Position numbers and translations under genes: made by a program. From Pisolithus tinctorius (Eukaryota > Basidiomycota > Agaricomycetes > Boletales > Pisolithaceae), in NCBI GenBank assembly GCA_024663395.1, contig JANFAH010000014.1, positions 992,001 to 1,056,000 on the forward strand: a DNA stretch of 64,000 nucleotides, read 5' to 3'. Below, piece by piece: positions 11,968 through 23,452 of this stretch (positions are counted from its first letter, which is position 1; every line of letters begins with the position of its first letter). The notes beneath the pieces were generated by a model, which was given only the letters and a program-made list of their open reading frames with translations, was not told where the DNA came from and did not search any database.

Positions 11968-13413
11968 CGCAGCCCTCAATGATTTCAATGTGTTTGTCGA
12001 AGTTCCGACAGTATTCGCTTCCCAATGCTTTATCTGAGGATGAGCTGCCTCGTGCAGTTCTTGCCCCACCATATCGATCCAGCGGTCCACTCGTCCCAGG
12101 CTAGCGAATTGCCTGCGAAGCAAACTTATCGACGAGATGAACTCCCTGACCACTGCGATTTACAAGTTTTTCCTATGCTCAGCAATTTTTGTTTGGGATA
12201 TCGTCCTCTCCTTTGGGAATCTCGTGCGGTTCAAACGCCCGGTCGGTAAGGTCACTCCAGAAGGCCATCCAGGTTATGGTGGCTATTGGCCAGAGTATAG
12301 GCCACCGAAGGAGGGCGACAGCCGCTGTTGCTGCCCTGGATTGAACACTATGGCCAACCATGGTGAGTGGAGGGGTTTGGTACGATGGCGGCATCTCCGT
12401 TCAACTTGCTGCCAGGAATCATCGCTCGAAGTGGCCGAGGGATCAAGTTCACCGATGTGAACGAAAAAATCAACCTGACGTATAACTTTGGACCGTCTTT
12501 CTGCTCTTACACAACCCATTATGCGGCCTTCATGTTAAAAAGGAGCCACAGCAAGGATACATTCGATCTCGAGGAGATTGACCTGCATAATGGCATCGAA
12601 CACGATGCGTCGCTGACTCGTTAGTCAAAGTTACCATTACCCCCCGCTAAATGGTGTTTGATAATCGTAACCCCACTCGCTAGGACTGGACACTGAGTTT
12701 CAACCGAAACAAGCGGAAAAACATGTTCCGTACATCGAAGAGTTACTTTCTTTTGCCACGGGCGATAACGGAAGCTACTTACAGATCAAAGATATGTCAA
12801 GGATCCTAAGCAAGCGTCGTGCAGAATCTAAGGCAAACAATCCAAACTATTCACAGGCCTTTTCCCACAAGGTTTTTGGAAGTGCCAAGTGAGTGGTTGG
12901 GTGCTGTATTACGTTGTGTTTAAACGACTAACCTGTGATTTTAAAGTTCGGCTTCTATGTTAAGGATCTTCGGAGGTCGAACGGACGACTTGCGCACGAT
13001 CTTACTGGAAGAGCGCTTACCTGAGGGATGGGAATCGCGCGTTCGTGAACCGTATGGTTTAACCATGCTTGCCCTCAATACCCGGACGACCCTACCGCTG
13101 GAGTGGGGCGTGGATGAGTCAAAGTGGGCGGACAAGGTCAAGCAGGACAATGAGCAAGTTTGAAAACTTTCGCTGAGGAATAGCCCTTCGATGTCATGAT
13201 ATCATGCCTTACGATTCCCCCCCTGCAGGTTGCATTCATTTACGTGGTTACGTCGCTTTCACGATACTGTTATGATTGTAAATCTCCTGTACATTAGCTT
13301 TTGGTTTCCCTCTTGACTTGGGATAGTTTGAGATATGCGTGTGGCTTTGACGAGACTGAAATATGTCAGTGGTGCTGTGGCAGGGGTCCTTCCCGCGGTT
13401 GTGACCCCGATGT
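11968..13413 (+). repeat. Tandem duplication, unit 2 (heme-thiolate peroxidase gene with flanks)
   Basis: Second unit of the duplication described at 9274-10685. The shared upstream segment before the start codon is about 140-170 bp long and includes tttatctgagg and a block near gcggt(t/c)cactcg. Confidence 0.8.
12137..13163 (+). CDS. Heme-thiolate peroxidase / peroxygenase, copy 2
   Basis: Paralogue of the gene at 9423-10445, with the same four-exon structure and near-identical motifs: PEGHPGYGGYWPEYRPP, SRCCCPGLNTMANHG at the heme-ligand site, NGIEHDASLTR at the EHD site and a C-terminal DDLRTILLEERLPEGW. The N-terminal segment (IYKFFLCSAIFVWDIVLSFGN) is again hydrophobic. Differences from copy 1 include an extra cysteine directly before the ligand motif (CCC against CSC) and KINLTYNFGPSFCSY in place of TIRPTYNFGSSFCSF. 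No premature stop or frame break is seen, so it looks functional. Role as for copy 1: peroxide-driven oxidation by a cysteine-ligated heme. Confidence 0.84.
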
Positions 13414-13476
13414 AACTTGGTACCGCCTTGCCTTAGACAAGCAGGACGTCCACCTTTGGAGTCAGTGATCTGCAAC

Positions 13477-14575
13477 ATGGCGTACGTCTCGGTCGAAGCA
13501 GATGAAGTGCGTATTTTGTCCGAGTTTCATCAGCCGCTCCAAATGCCGATATGATGTATCGTGGTCACCCAGCGTCTTGAAGAAGGACCAGAAGGGCTCG
13601 AGTTCAAATGTGCGTGCACTTTTCGTAGCCTGTGTGCCATTTCAACCATGCAGCTACAGCGTTCCTTGGGTCGAATGCAGGGGGTGGCCAACCTACACCC
13701 CGTAACCTTGATCGAGGTATGCCTCTGTTCCTTGGGTATGAAGTATACATCTTATGGACAGTTATGTCAGGATACATGACAGACGCTCCCAGTAGGAAGA
13801 GTCCCGCGGGGTTCTGGTCCGTCGAGTTTTACCAGCCATACTTCGATGTTGACACGATCACCGTGTTGCAACGTTGTTACACTACCCTCCTGCCATGGTC
13901 ATCTTCATACTTGTCTACCTTTTCAGGTGGCTTGGATCTGTACGGAACGTTCTGGGTCCCGACGACGCTCATTCTCGCACTTTTTATGTCGTCTTCTCTG
14001 GCTGCTAGCGTTTCCAGTTACTTGTCTGCCCCTGGCTCGGAGTATGACTATGATTTTGCCCTGCTGGGCTTGGCTACGACTATAGTGTATGCCTACGCGT
14101 TTGGGTTGCCGATAGGACTTTGGCTTGTCTTGCGCTATTTGGGTGTGGGTGAGTGGGGTATCGTGGATGCCCTCGGTGTATGGGGTTACGGCCTATTTGT
14201 GTGGATACCAGTCTCGGTGAGTCCTACGTTCACTAGCAAAAGAATTGTCTTAGCTCTCATGCAACTGCTAGATATTGTGCGTGATACCGAACTGGATCGT
14301 GCGCTGGGTGCTCGTAGGAATTGCGTTCGGATTGTCGGGCTATTTTCTCGTGGCAAATGTCTACCCGATTCTGGCGAGCGTCAGTACAACATTGTCTTAT
14401 CACTCACCTATCATAGTATGCTTACCTGCATTCATAGGCTGATGCCAAAGCGACGCGCCTTCTTATCATTCTAGTCGCCGCCCTCCACGCAGCGCTGGCA
14501 CTCACGTTCAAAATCATTTTCTTTAGCTACTACGTTGTAGCGGACACGGGCCCCGGGGCTGACCCGACACCGTGA
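13477..14575 (+). CDS. YIP1-family Golgi membrane protein (YIPF1/2-like)
   Basis: Multi-pass Golgi/endosomal protein of the Yip1 family, which works with Rab GTPases in vesicle traffic. The start MAYVSVEADE comes from a very short first exon. Introns after ADE, after LEFK and after NLDR restore one frame: LGSNAGGGQPTPRNLD, FWSVEFYQPYFDVDT, DLYGTFWVPTTLI, then LGVWGYGLFVWIPVS, a hallmark Yip1-domain segment, and a C-terminus ILCVIPNWIVRW ... ADAKATRLLIILVAAL ... VVADTGPGADPTP. The total is about 270 residues with five hydrophobic segments. The conserved order FYQPYFDVDT then DLYGxFW points to the YIPF1/YIPF2 branch rather than Yif1 or Yip1 itself. The gene starts about 60 bp beyond the end of the peroxidase duplication. 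Confidence 0.85.
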
Positions 14576-15003
14576 CCGATTTGTTGGGTAGGAGATGCGG
14601 TGTGTACATGTACATAAGTAGGCTATAGAATCTCTGGTAGTGACGCCAATCTACACCTAAGTGCTCATAAATGAAGGTCGGAGACGCGCATGAGACGCGT
14701 AATAAAGACGCGTCACGCGTGCTGCCGGTATTTTTCCGGGCCATCTTGGGACTTGGCCCTGAAAGATCCTTTGAAGTCTCCAAGATAAACCCAATTGCAG
14801 GGGGAACGTGCTGGTCTCGCTTTCCTCCGACCTTCAACCTTGTTCTCTTCGTACGTCCCTGTGACGAGCCAAACTGCATAATTCCCTGTCTTTTCCTGTG
14901 ACCAACGTCCAACAAGAAACTTAGGCACCCAAGCTTAGTTTCTTGAGGGAGCATCTACTTCCCAACTACCTCAAAGACAGACCGTCAGACAAGGCCGACT
15001 AAC
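14576..15003. other. Intergenic between YIPF gene and permease
   Basis: 428 bp without a supported gene. It should hold the 3' end of the YIPF transcript and the permease promoter. A frame on the minus strand (14523-14954) overlaps the YIPF end and shows no family signature. Confidence 0.4.
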
Positions 15004-17680
15004 CATGACAGAGGCAGCTGCCAACTGGATAACCATCGAGCCTCATCTCAAACATACCTCTCTGCTCGCTGGTAAAGTCTTTCTTTACCTCGGGGGTTCG
15101 ACGATCTTTTATGCAATAGACAGCTAGTGCGGGTACAACTTCCATTTCACTACCTGCGTCCGACGAACCCCAGTTTTCTATCGTTTTCCGTCGTCAACGC
15201 GTTCGCTCCGGAGGCGAACCAAAATTCACAGCCGTTCCCTCGCGATTCTCGAACCTTACCAATGATTTTGAATTTGCTGGATGGGGAACCATCTCGCAAG
15301 TTAACCTCACCCCAGATGACCTTTCCCATGGAAAGGATACTTGGCACAATTTTCACAACCAGCAGGTGCTCGGTCTGTTTGAAGCAAGTGCACTCGCGGC
15401 CAACGACATTCTAGGCGGCGTGTTCTACACTCTACCCAGCGTGTTTGCCATATCTGGGGTATAGTGCGTGGGTTCTTATCTTCTTCCGTTGAGACTTTTC
15501 TGATGTCTATCAAGCTCGCCAATTTCTCTTTTTGTCGCGGCATTATCGCTATTTCTTTGGCGTCCTGTCATGGAAGAACTGGGTTCTGCCCTTCCTATAA
15601 GTGGCGCACCCTATACATACCTGTTGGCATTTCATGCCTTCCGCTCCGAGATATTAAACTTAAAATTCCTTAGGCTGAATGTGTCGACGAAGTTCGTTGC
15701 ACTTGTCGGAGCAGCATTGTTGTTACTAGACTTTGCGGCAACGGCAGTTACATCTGCTGCAACTGCTATGGCGTACCTTGCAGGCGAATTAGCTATCCCA
15801 TTTCCTCTCTACGTTGGGACGTTGCTTGTCTTTGTGCTTTTCACAGCAGTAAGCCTAGCTGGACTTAAAGAGAGTGCTAGGGTCGCAAGTGGTGTGCTAT
15901 CCTTTCATGTGGGTATTTTGTCGAATATTCGCATCCCTTGCTCACGGATGCTGCGGTTGAAGCTCCTGACCATAATTATACTTATCATTGCTTCTGTTGT
16001 GACCTGGGCATTTATTGGCTCATCACAGCTGAAAGCAAACTGGACCGCCGGCCACGCCGAAACCCCCGTGAGTGTTCTCAGACATATCTTCAATGGGGTG
16101 TGTGTAGGCATGCTAGGGCTTACTGGATTTGAGTGTACGCAGCCAGTTCCTGTAAGCTTCCAAGTACTCATCGTCGTCCCCAGGCGCTCCTGCGTACGCC
16201 GCCAAGATGAGGCAGGGATCTTACCCAAGTGTCTTACGCACCCTTCATTTGTCTGCACTCGTTTTCAATACCACCATATCCATATTGGTTTTGGCCTTAG
16301 TCCCGCTTGGTGCGGAGAGTCAGGGCAACGTTCTCAGCGTGTTAGCAGAAAAGGTATGCATTTCTTCCCTTCGCTAGCTTGCTTTACAGGGCGGACAAGT
16401 AATTTTGAGTAGGTGGCAGGGCGTTGGCTGCGCATATGGGTAGCTGTTGATGCCGTCGTTGTGTTGTGTGCTGGGGTTCTCACTGGTGGGTTGATGGCAT
16501 CGGATCAATGACATTAGTACTCAACTATCTCATTGGTATAGGTATCCTTACCGCCTGTGAGTTGCTGTATGAGTTGTCGCGTGACCGTGTTTTGCCCCGT
16601 ATTTTTCGAGCGCCCCTACCACTCACCGGCGCGCCTTATATGTCTGTGTTATGTTTTATTGGCTTTAGCATTGCGACCTATGCTAGCACGGGGGCGAACC
16701 TCACGATCATCTCTGAGATGTGAGTCATGCCTACCTGTATTAGCTAGAAGACTTGACGGTACACCCAAGGTTTTCTGTGACGTGGCTCGCCGTGATGATG
16801 CTGTTCCCAATATCATTAATCTTGCTTCGATTCTCCCGGCCACGCCTACCTCGAGCTTCGCAATGTTCGCTGACAGTTATAATCGGCGCTATTGTGGTTT
16901 CAACAGTCGTACTTGCCGGAAATATCGGCATAAATCCTGCAATCGGAGGGTACGTCTGTATTGTTGCCTTCTTGATCTACATAACTAACGTTATCTCAGG
17001 TGGTTTTCGTTGTACTTCTCGATATTAGTTATAGCATTCTCTGTCGCGAACAACAAAGTTACCATTCTACGCTGGGTATATTGGACATACGATCAGCTAC
17101 CTCTTCTTCACGAGTGGAAATTGATCCGCGGCTGGGGGACCTATCTGATCAGTCTTATGAGACGCTTGAAGAGACAGCAAGTATGTATATTCGTTAATAC
17201 TGACGAGGTACGTGCGTGGCTTCGCGGTAAACCGTCAGTGAGGGTGAAACTGTCAACGGCTTCCAGATTAACTACTTGTTCAATATGATCCTCTATGTGC
17301 GACAAAATGAGGAAACCTCTCATTTGAAGATTGTATACTTCTGTAAAGGCACGATGCTCCCGGAGTTGGAAGCCAACGCGAAGAGTGCGTTCTGTGCCTT
17401 ATGCTTCATCGATCATCCTCGTTCACATGGCTACTGCAGTTCTCGATGAAGCATTCCCCGAAATTACTATCGACCTAGTAGGTTCCATTCCAGGCTGTGT
17501 TATACCAAGTGCCAACTTGCTTTTCCCCAGGTACTGGTGGAGGAACAGTTCACTCCCCAGAATGTGGCAGCACTGGCGCACCGGTTAAAGACGCCCACAT
17601 CACTGATGTTTATGAGCTGTCCTGGTCCCAGCTTCCCCTATTCCGCGGCAGAGTTTGGTACTAGAATAGTAAGTATATGA
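15004..17680 (+). CDS. Amino-acid permease, APC superfamily
   Basis: Polytopic transporter of the amino acid-polyamine-cation superfamily. It starts MTEAAANWITIEPHL; the first intron removes gtaaag...acag. A soluble N-terminus then leads into LGLFEASALAANDILGGVFY (TM1 with the helix break), PISLFVAALSLFLWRPVMEE, GSALPISGAPYTYLL, TKFVALVGAALLLLDFAATA, FPLYVGTLLVFVLFTAVSLA, HIFNGVCVGMLGLTGFE and VWILTACELLYELSRDRVLP-like segments near 16,540-16,610. After the last TM comes a cytosolic C-terminus (NTDEINYLFNMILYVRQN, HLKIVYF, VLVEEQFTPQNVAALAHRL, LMFMSCPGPSFPYSAAEFG). About ten introns are needed, and exon edges between 16,150 and 17,010 are not resolved. The TGA used as stop follows a strong donor-like gtaagtata, so one more short exon is possible. 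Confidence 0.75.
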
Positions 17681-17842
17681 GCAGGTGGATGACAGTATAC
17701 TTGTAATTACCATGTATGGAACCCTATTTGGATGTCTCAGAGAAGCTTGTTCCCACGGTGTGCTGCTTGCAAGCATCGACTTGCTAAATTTCCAACGTTG
17801 AATCACTCGAGGTCGGTCGGCATCAACGCTGGGAGTGAAAAG

Positions 17843-18114
17843 ATGGCACAAAAGCTACACCCTCAAGCCCGTAGGCTACGGACCATCATAGTAACGGTGC
17901 CCATCATGGGAGCAACTGCACGTGCGTTTACAACGTCGTTCCACACCTCAGTTAACCCGTTAACTTGAGTTGGTCAGTGGTCCTGTATGAGCGCCTTGTG
18001 CTTGGAAAGCCTCAACGAACGCTTCCTCGGCCAAACAGGGACGAAGTTCCCAAAGAGCCCAAAATCCTAGCCGAGGCAGCGGAAAAAATCGGAGAACCAG
18101 AGCCTCGAGTGTGA
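17843..18114 (+). CDS. Small single-pass membrane protein, 71 residues
   Basis: Two exons joined at gcac|gtgcgt ... ggtcag|tggtcc give a 71-residue protein. A basic start (MAQKLHPQARRLRT) leads into one hydrophobic helix (IIVTVPIMGATALVLYERLV), followed by a hydrophilic, Pro/Glu/Lys-rich tail (LPRPNRDEVPKEPK). This plan (short basic N-terminus, one helix, charged tail) is typical of small inner-membrane mitochondrial proteins, but I cannot name the family. Splicing is consistent and the stop TGA lies 121 bp from the 3' end of MIC10, which faces it. Confidence 0.6.
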
Positions 18115-18235
18115 TGCGTTGATGTTTTATGTCATATGGAGAGACGAACTATACTCTAGTAAATGGTCGATTAAACCAGACAGTGTGGCTTGGCAATACC
18201 CCCAACTCTCCATCCCAGTAGTGCGAGACAACCCT

Positions 18236-18719
18236 TCACTTACTCTCTTCTTCCACTTGTGTTATGATGCGGGTGCCAGGGATACGTGCAGGGTTAAACA
18301 AACGATCGCAATCTGCATATGCAGTACCCATGCCGAAGCCGGTTGATAATGCTACCGGCCATGTCCGTCCTAAACGAAGAAGCGGCATGAGTGAAGGTAG
18401 GTCGAGTGATGTGATACCAATGGACGAACTCCGGAAAAGGATGACCGATGCAACTACACCGACACCGAAACCTACGCCACTACATGCAGAGTCAGTGGAA
18501 GAGTGAACGGAACTTCCACGGAAGGACACACGTTTTAACGAGCAGGTCGGCAACTACGACGTGGTTGTGCTGGTTTCAGCGACCGTGAAAGCAGGAGTTT
18601 TTAATATACCTACGACACCGGTCATACTATACTGATTGTAAGTCGACATTGTAGTAACGATGGAGCGTTTCACCTGCCTTCTGGTTAACGATATTCTCGC
18701 TCGATGTCGGCTTGGACAT
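18236..18719 (-). CDS. MIC10: MICOS subunit MIC10
   Basis: Core subunit of the mitochondrial contact site and cristae organizing system; it oligomerises and bends the inner membrane at crista junctions. Four short exons splice to 83 residues: MSKPTSSENIVNQKAV-ADLLVKT, then GVGFGVGVVASVILFR, then RTWPVALSTGFGMGTAYADC and DRLFNPARIPGTR. Both transmembrane hairpin segments carry the diagnostic glycine ladders (GVGFGVG and GFGMGxAYADC). Its length matches the family (about 80-100). Introns of about 100, 50 and 60 bp split the coding sequence so heavily that no long frame exists. It is divergent from BRO1 over 169 bp; MIC12 lies on the other side of BRO1. Confidence 0.9.
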
Positions 18720-18888
18720 ATTGGTTGGTTGAGTGCCCGGAACAAACACAGGTAAACACGAATCATGCACAACTCTATCGGGATTCGGGACTGCCGGAGG
18801 GCAACAGAACCCCATGCGCAGCTCAGTGCTCTCTGAACACCATATCTAAGCGAGTGTGCGGCAACGAATACCGTCTAATCTCACCGAC
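18720..18888. promoter_or_regulatory. Divergent promoter, MIC10 / BRO1
   Basis: 169 bp separate the two ATGs. An attgg (inverted CCAAT) lies directly next to the MIC10 start (about 18719-18723). No TATA box is evident. Confidence 0.5.
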
Positions 18889-21800
18889 ATGTCGCACCAA
18901 TTACCTATGATATCGATTCCTAAGAAGACCACGGAAGACGTGGACTGGACAACGCCAATACGTCATCTCATCGCCAAATCATATGGGGAGAATCCAGATA
19001 ATTACATCCAAGAATGTCAAGCATTGCAACGATGTCGCCAGGATGCAGTCAAGGGCGCGGGTAGCGATACGACCGGTGAGCAGCTATCGAGGCAGTGTCG
19101 ACGGAGCAGCTCTGATAGGGATACCAGGTCGTGATCTGTTGTACAAGTATTTTGGACAGCTGGAGCTCCTCGAACTACGCTTTTCCGAGATTCGTGTTAA
19201 CTTCTCCTGGCACGATGCTTTCACGAATAAAGTGACGACACAGACGTCAATAGCTTTTGAGAAAGCATCGATTCTCTTCCAGATCGCGGCGACGCATTCT
19301 GCTATCGCTTCGTCTCAAAGCAGGTTTGAAGCGGAGGGCATCAAACTCGCTTTCTACTATTTTCGTGCGTGCGCAGGGATGCTCACGTATATCAACGAGA
19401 ACTTCTTACATGCCCCTTCCACGGACCTCAGTCGTGAGGTGATCAAGTTCTTGGTTGGTATCATCCTCGCGCAAGCTACAGAGGTTTTCTTGGAGAAGTG
19501 TATAGACGAGAAGAAGGCCAGTGCACTGATATCGAAGGTCGCTTCACAGGCCGCCTCGATGTACGCTTCATTGAGCGAGGAAGCCAAAGACTTCCAAGGA
19601 AAGGGCATATTCGATCGCAATTGGGTCACCTTGGTACAGGCATGTACTCGTATGATTAAGTCAGCAAATTCAAGTTAACACATGTTCAGATCAAGTCGAA
19701 GCTATTCGCCTCACTTGCCCAGTGTTACCGTGCACAAGCTGATAGTAAGGCGGGAAATCATGGTGACGCCCTTGCTCGCTGGATTCTCGCAGAGTCGCTT
19801 GCAAAAGAGGCCCACCGCTCCGCTTCCTCGTTCTCTGCCCTTTTCTCACACGTATCGCCTACCTTGCCCGCCGATGCCGGACCTTCCATCCTTGACCGCA
19901 CCAAATCTCACTCGCAATTCTGCACCGAACGCAAGAACGAAGTACAACGGGAAAACGATCTGATATACAACGCCGTTGTTCCGTCCGCCGAGGTACTTGC
20001 ACCCATTGAGAAAGCGTCCGTTGCAACCCCTATTTCTATTCAAGAGGTATACAGCTCGCCGGACGTCCAGAAAGTCATAGGTTCCGATATCTTCATGAAG
20101 CTCATTCCACTGAGCATTCACGAGAGTGCTAGTGTGTATTCAGAAGAGAAGGCTAAGCTTGTCCGCAAGGAGGTAGAGAACGCGGAGAGTGCAGAAGTAG
20201 AGGTACGTAGCGCGCTAGAAGCCATGGGCGTGCAAGATGGCCTTGCGCGATTCAAGGGCATGGCAAACGGTGGTATGGAGGAGCAACCAATCCCGCTGGA
20301 CGTGCGAAGGTGGATAGAGGATATAGGGGTCATAGAAGATCGGGAAAGCATTGACACTCTCATGCAAGAGTTAACACGGCTAAAGGAGGGTGTTAGGGCC
20401 GAACTTGAAAACACTTCGAGGGAGCTGGAGGCGGAATCACATGAGTGCGAGGCTATGCGGATCAAATATGATCATTTATGGACCCAAGAGCCATCCGCAG
20501 GTCTCAACAAGGCCCTGAGGCAAGATTTCAAGTCACACATGGCCGCCCTCGACGCAGCCGCGACGTCGGATCAGCAAGTAGTAGCCCTCTGGGATTCGGT
20601 CAAGGGTGACATATCACTTCTACTGTCACCTGGAGTGGAGGAAGTATTCCGTGCTAGTCTACAGCCAGCTGTTCCGTCGCAGAATCTCCTGGAACTGGAC
20701 GTCAGCTACGATGAGCAGGAACGAGCAAAGATCGGACAATTCACCAGTGAAATTGAGGAGCGTTTGGGCCGATTAAAGAAGGTCTCTTACGAGCGAGGCG
20801 AGGTCCTCAAAGACTTGAAAGAGAAGGTAGGCATTCTGCTACGTCGTGGAGTCCCTACTCATGTTCTTCAGATCCAAGCCGATGATGTCTCTCATCTTCT
20901 TCTGCTCCACCGCCGGAATGCAGGCGTAGAACCTGCTCTGTTCGCCACTGAACTTGAAAAGTTCCGGCCGTATCAGCAACGACTTGCAGCTACTGCCCAC
21001 CACCAACAAGTGACATTACAGGAGATTCAGAGTTTATGGAAGGGCCTCCGGGACCTTGCGAGCCGCGGTCCAGGTGTGAAGAAATGGGAAGAGCAGGAGA
21101 AGAGGAAGAAAGATGTGGTGCGCCGATTCTCTCGAGCACGGGACGGATACATGGATGTCCGTGAAGGCATAATGTACGTTGTTTGTCTTGAGAGAGTCAT
21201 GTCTAACCTCTCGACAATTGCGTAGGAAGGGACTACAGTTCTACAACCAGTTGAGGGAGTTGACTGCCTCGCTCGCTCGAAATACCAAGTCCTTCACATC
21301 TGAACGTCGTGTCGAACGTGAAAAACTCATTGGCCATGCCGAAGTCCAGCAGAGATTATCCGTCCCGAAACAACCTCTACGTGTTGTTGATAATAAACCA
21401 CCACTGCCGCCCCAGCCACGTTCCCCTCCGTCGCTCGAAGCGTCATTTGCCTCTATGAACCTTCATAGTGGCCGTCACGCAACACCGCCGCCCCCGAAAC
21501 CTCCGCAAGTCCCGCAGCCTTCTCCTTATGCGGTACCGCCTCCTCCGCAGCCTCGACGTCTTTCATCACACGGCTTCCCGCCACCACCACCCCCGCAGCC
21601 CACACGAAGCACTCATGCACCCCCGAATCCTCCTCAGGATCCGTATGCGAGCCTTGGGCTCTTCGCTTCCTCGCAGCCGACCACTCCTGCGGCACGACAA
21701 CCCTCCGCACCGCCGCTGCCGCCTCCATCTCAGAAATCGCCAGCTGTTCCGCCTCCCCCGCCGTCCCAGCCTTCTTATCAGTCGTACGTCAAGCAAGGCT

Positions 21801-21940
21801 ACTCGGGTAACTCGACCTTTCCTGCACCCCCGGCCCCCCCACCGAGCGTGGGTGCACGATTCTCATCCCAACACCAACCTGTCCCACCTCCGGCCCCACA
21901 AGGATACAACAGTCAGTATAACTATGGTTACGGTCGCTGA
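18889..21940 (+). CDS. BRO1: BRO1-domain vacuolar sorting protein (Bro1/ALIX)
   Basis: ESCRT-III-associated adaptor for sorting ubiquitinated cargo into multivesicular bodies. The start MSHQLPMISIPKKTTEDVDW opens the BRO1 domain. Hallmarks follow: RDLLYKYFGQLELLELRF, FSWHDAFTNKVTTQTSIAFE, KASILFQIAATHSAIAS, GMLTYINENFLHAPSTDLSR, then FASLAQCYRAQADSKAGNHG. A helical V-domain follows (about 20,050-21,170), and the end is a Pro-rich tail (runs such as GFPPPPPPQPTRS). The intron after WVTLVQ has a GC donor (cag|gcatgt ... ttcag|atcaag). The last intron (gtacgt...gcgtag) sits before RKGLQFYNQLREL. The long Pro-rich tail and N-terminal sequence favour Bro1 over Rim20/PalA. Confidence 0.92.
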
Positions 21941-22146
21941 ATGTCGCAGGCGAAGTGGCACAATATGACATAGATTGTAGCACACAGTTATTGCAAGTGT
22001 CTGTACGGCGAATGGTGACAGGATATGTATGTGGATTGCAGTGCTACTTGGAATACATCGGACTTCGGACTCTAGCCGCGCACTTAGACTGGCGGCGGCG
22101 ACCCCACCCGACCAATACTTGAGCAAGGCAGAGGAGAGATTTATGC

Positions 22147-22653
22147 TCATGAGCGTTCTCCGTACAGCAGTTTCCGACCCCATTCTGACGCGTGCTGTTC
22201 CCACTTCGCTACGGTAGCAAACACAGACGCAACTTCCTGGTTCCACTGGGACTGGACAAGAGTAAGGAAAGGCCTATGCACGATCCGCGTGGATGCGGGT
22301 GGTGGTGGCACGATATTTGACGCAATTACGAGACGTTCAGACAACAAGTGGAGGCTGAAAGCAAGGGTTGTCAGTGAGATGTACAGTGACATTAATGTGT
22401 ATAAACGAAAGACGAACTCGGTGCGGAGTTGAGTAGTTCTACGACGCAGAAGTAGCAGACAGAGTGAGCTTCGGGAACGTGGACCTTGGCAGTGTGATGA
22501 CGACGTACTTCGACTGCATTAGACTGGAGAACCCGTAGTAAACCTAGTACGAAGGTCAGAGTGAGCGGTTTCCGGTTTCCGTGCGGAAGAAACACGCCAA
22601 CATACTCCTCCGGACACCAGGGCTCCCGCAACGGACCCTGCAAGGAAAGACAT
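22147..22653 (-). CDS. MIC12: MICOS subunit MIC12
   Basis: Small inner-membrane MICOS subunit (yeast Aim5/Mic12, functional counterpart of animal QIL1) that links MIC10 to the rest of the complex. Three exons: MSFLAGSVAGALVSGG, VYYGFSSLMQS and, after a roughly 165-bp intron, LHLLSERLVIASNIVPPPP through WEQHASEWGRKLLYGERS. The total is about 96 residues. The N-terminal single TM with GALVxGGVYYGFS and the C-terminal WxxxAxEWGRKLLYG are the family signatures. The start chosen is the ATG before SFLAGS; a longer upstream frame has no support. It ends 206 bp from the BRO1 stop, facing it. Confidence 0.85.
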
Positions 22654-23452
22654 GGTCACCGGGATGGATGTGAGAGTAGATTGGAGTGTTTCGATCCACG
22701 CAGGTTCCGACACTTGACGGTGAATTGTTTCTCACAGACATCTCTGAGTGTTACATTTTCAATTTTCTATAGTCATTGAAATGTGCCTATACAACGCCCA
22801 GTCGTGGGTTGGTCATCGAACAGGGTTGTCTGCTGCATACACGACCGGTCGAAGACCTTTAACTCAGTGTTCACCCTCCTACACTGGCGTTGGTTCGTCG
22901 TGGTCGTTTTAATACTTATCGTTACCGTCGGAAACATGACTATATCATTGGTTCCAGAATGCTTCGTGGTGGTCACTAGTGAGTGGATCAACGTTTTTGC
23001 TCGGATCTCGGCACATTGATATTGTTCGCCTGTGGGTTGTCGAAGTTCTGCCAAACGTCTCCAACGTGTTTGCTGGACCAACCCACAACCGTCGCACCAC
23101 TTGCAAATGGGTTGCGGTTTTTGGTCTCGTCAGGCCAGCGGAGAGCTGTCCGTCGTCAAGTGAGTGCGAAAGACGCCGAAGTATGTAGTTGAAGTATGGT
23201 CTCCGGAGAGCATACATTGCTCCCAAAGATTTGGGAACACTAACGCAATTCAGACTTGAAGAAAGGGCCTCTTTGTTGTGATGATCCTTTATCCTCCTTC
23301 AAGGCCTTCCCTATCTTATTGCGAATGTTCCACATGTACACCAAACTGACGGAAACGTAGGTGAACGGCATCTAGTTTCCTGTCTGACCCGATGCCCTTT
23401 TTTGCCTCGATAAATACTCACGTTCAATTTTCGCGCATTGCCCACGATAGTC
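22654..23452. other. Intergenic, MIC12 / DUF6534-like gene
   Basis: About 800 bp that should hold two divergent promoters. I see no supported gene. The word gtgggttg recurs in both orientations, including a 9-bp perfect inverted pair at 23031-23039 and 23079-23087. Confidence 0.4.

Noticed and set aside
23031..23087. Inverted pair tgtgggttg / caacccaca, a possible small inverted-repeat element
   Set aside because: Only 9 bp match, with no longer terminal repeats or target-site duplication visible.
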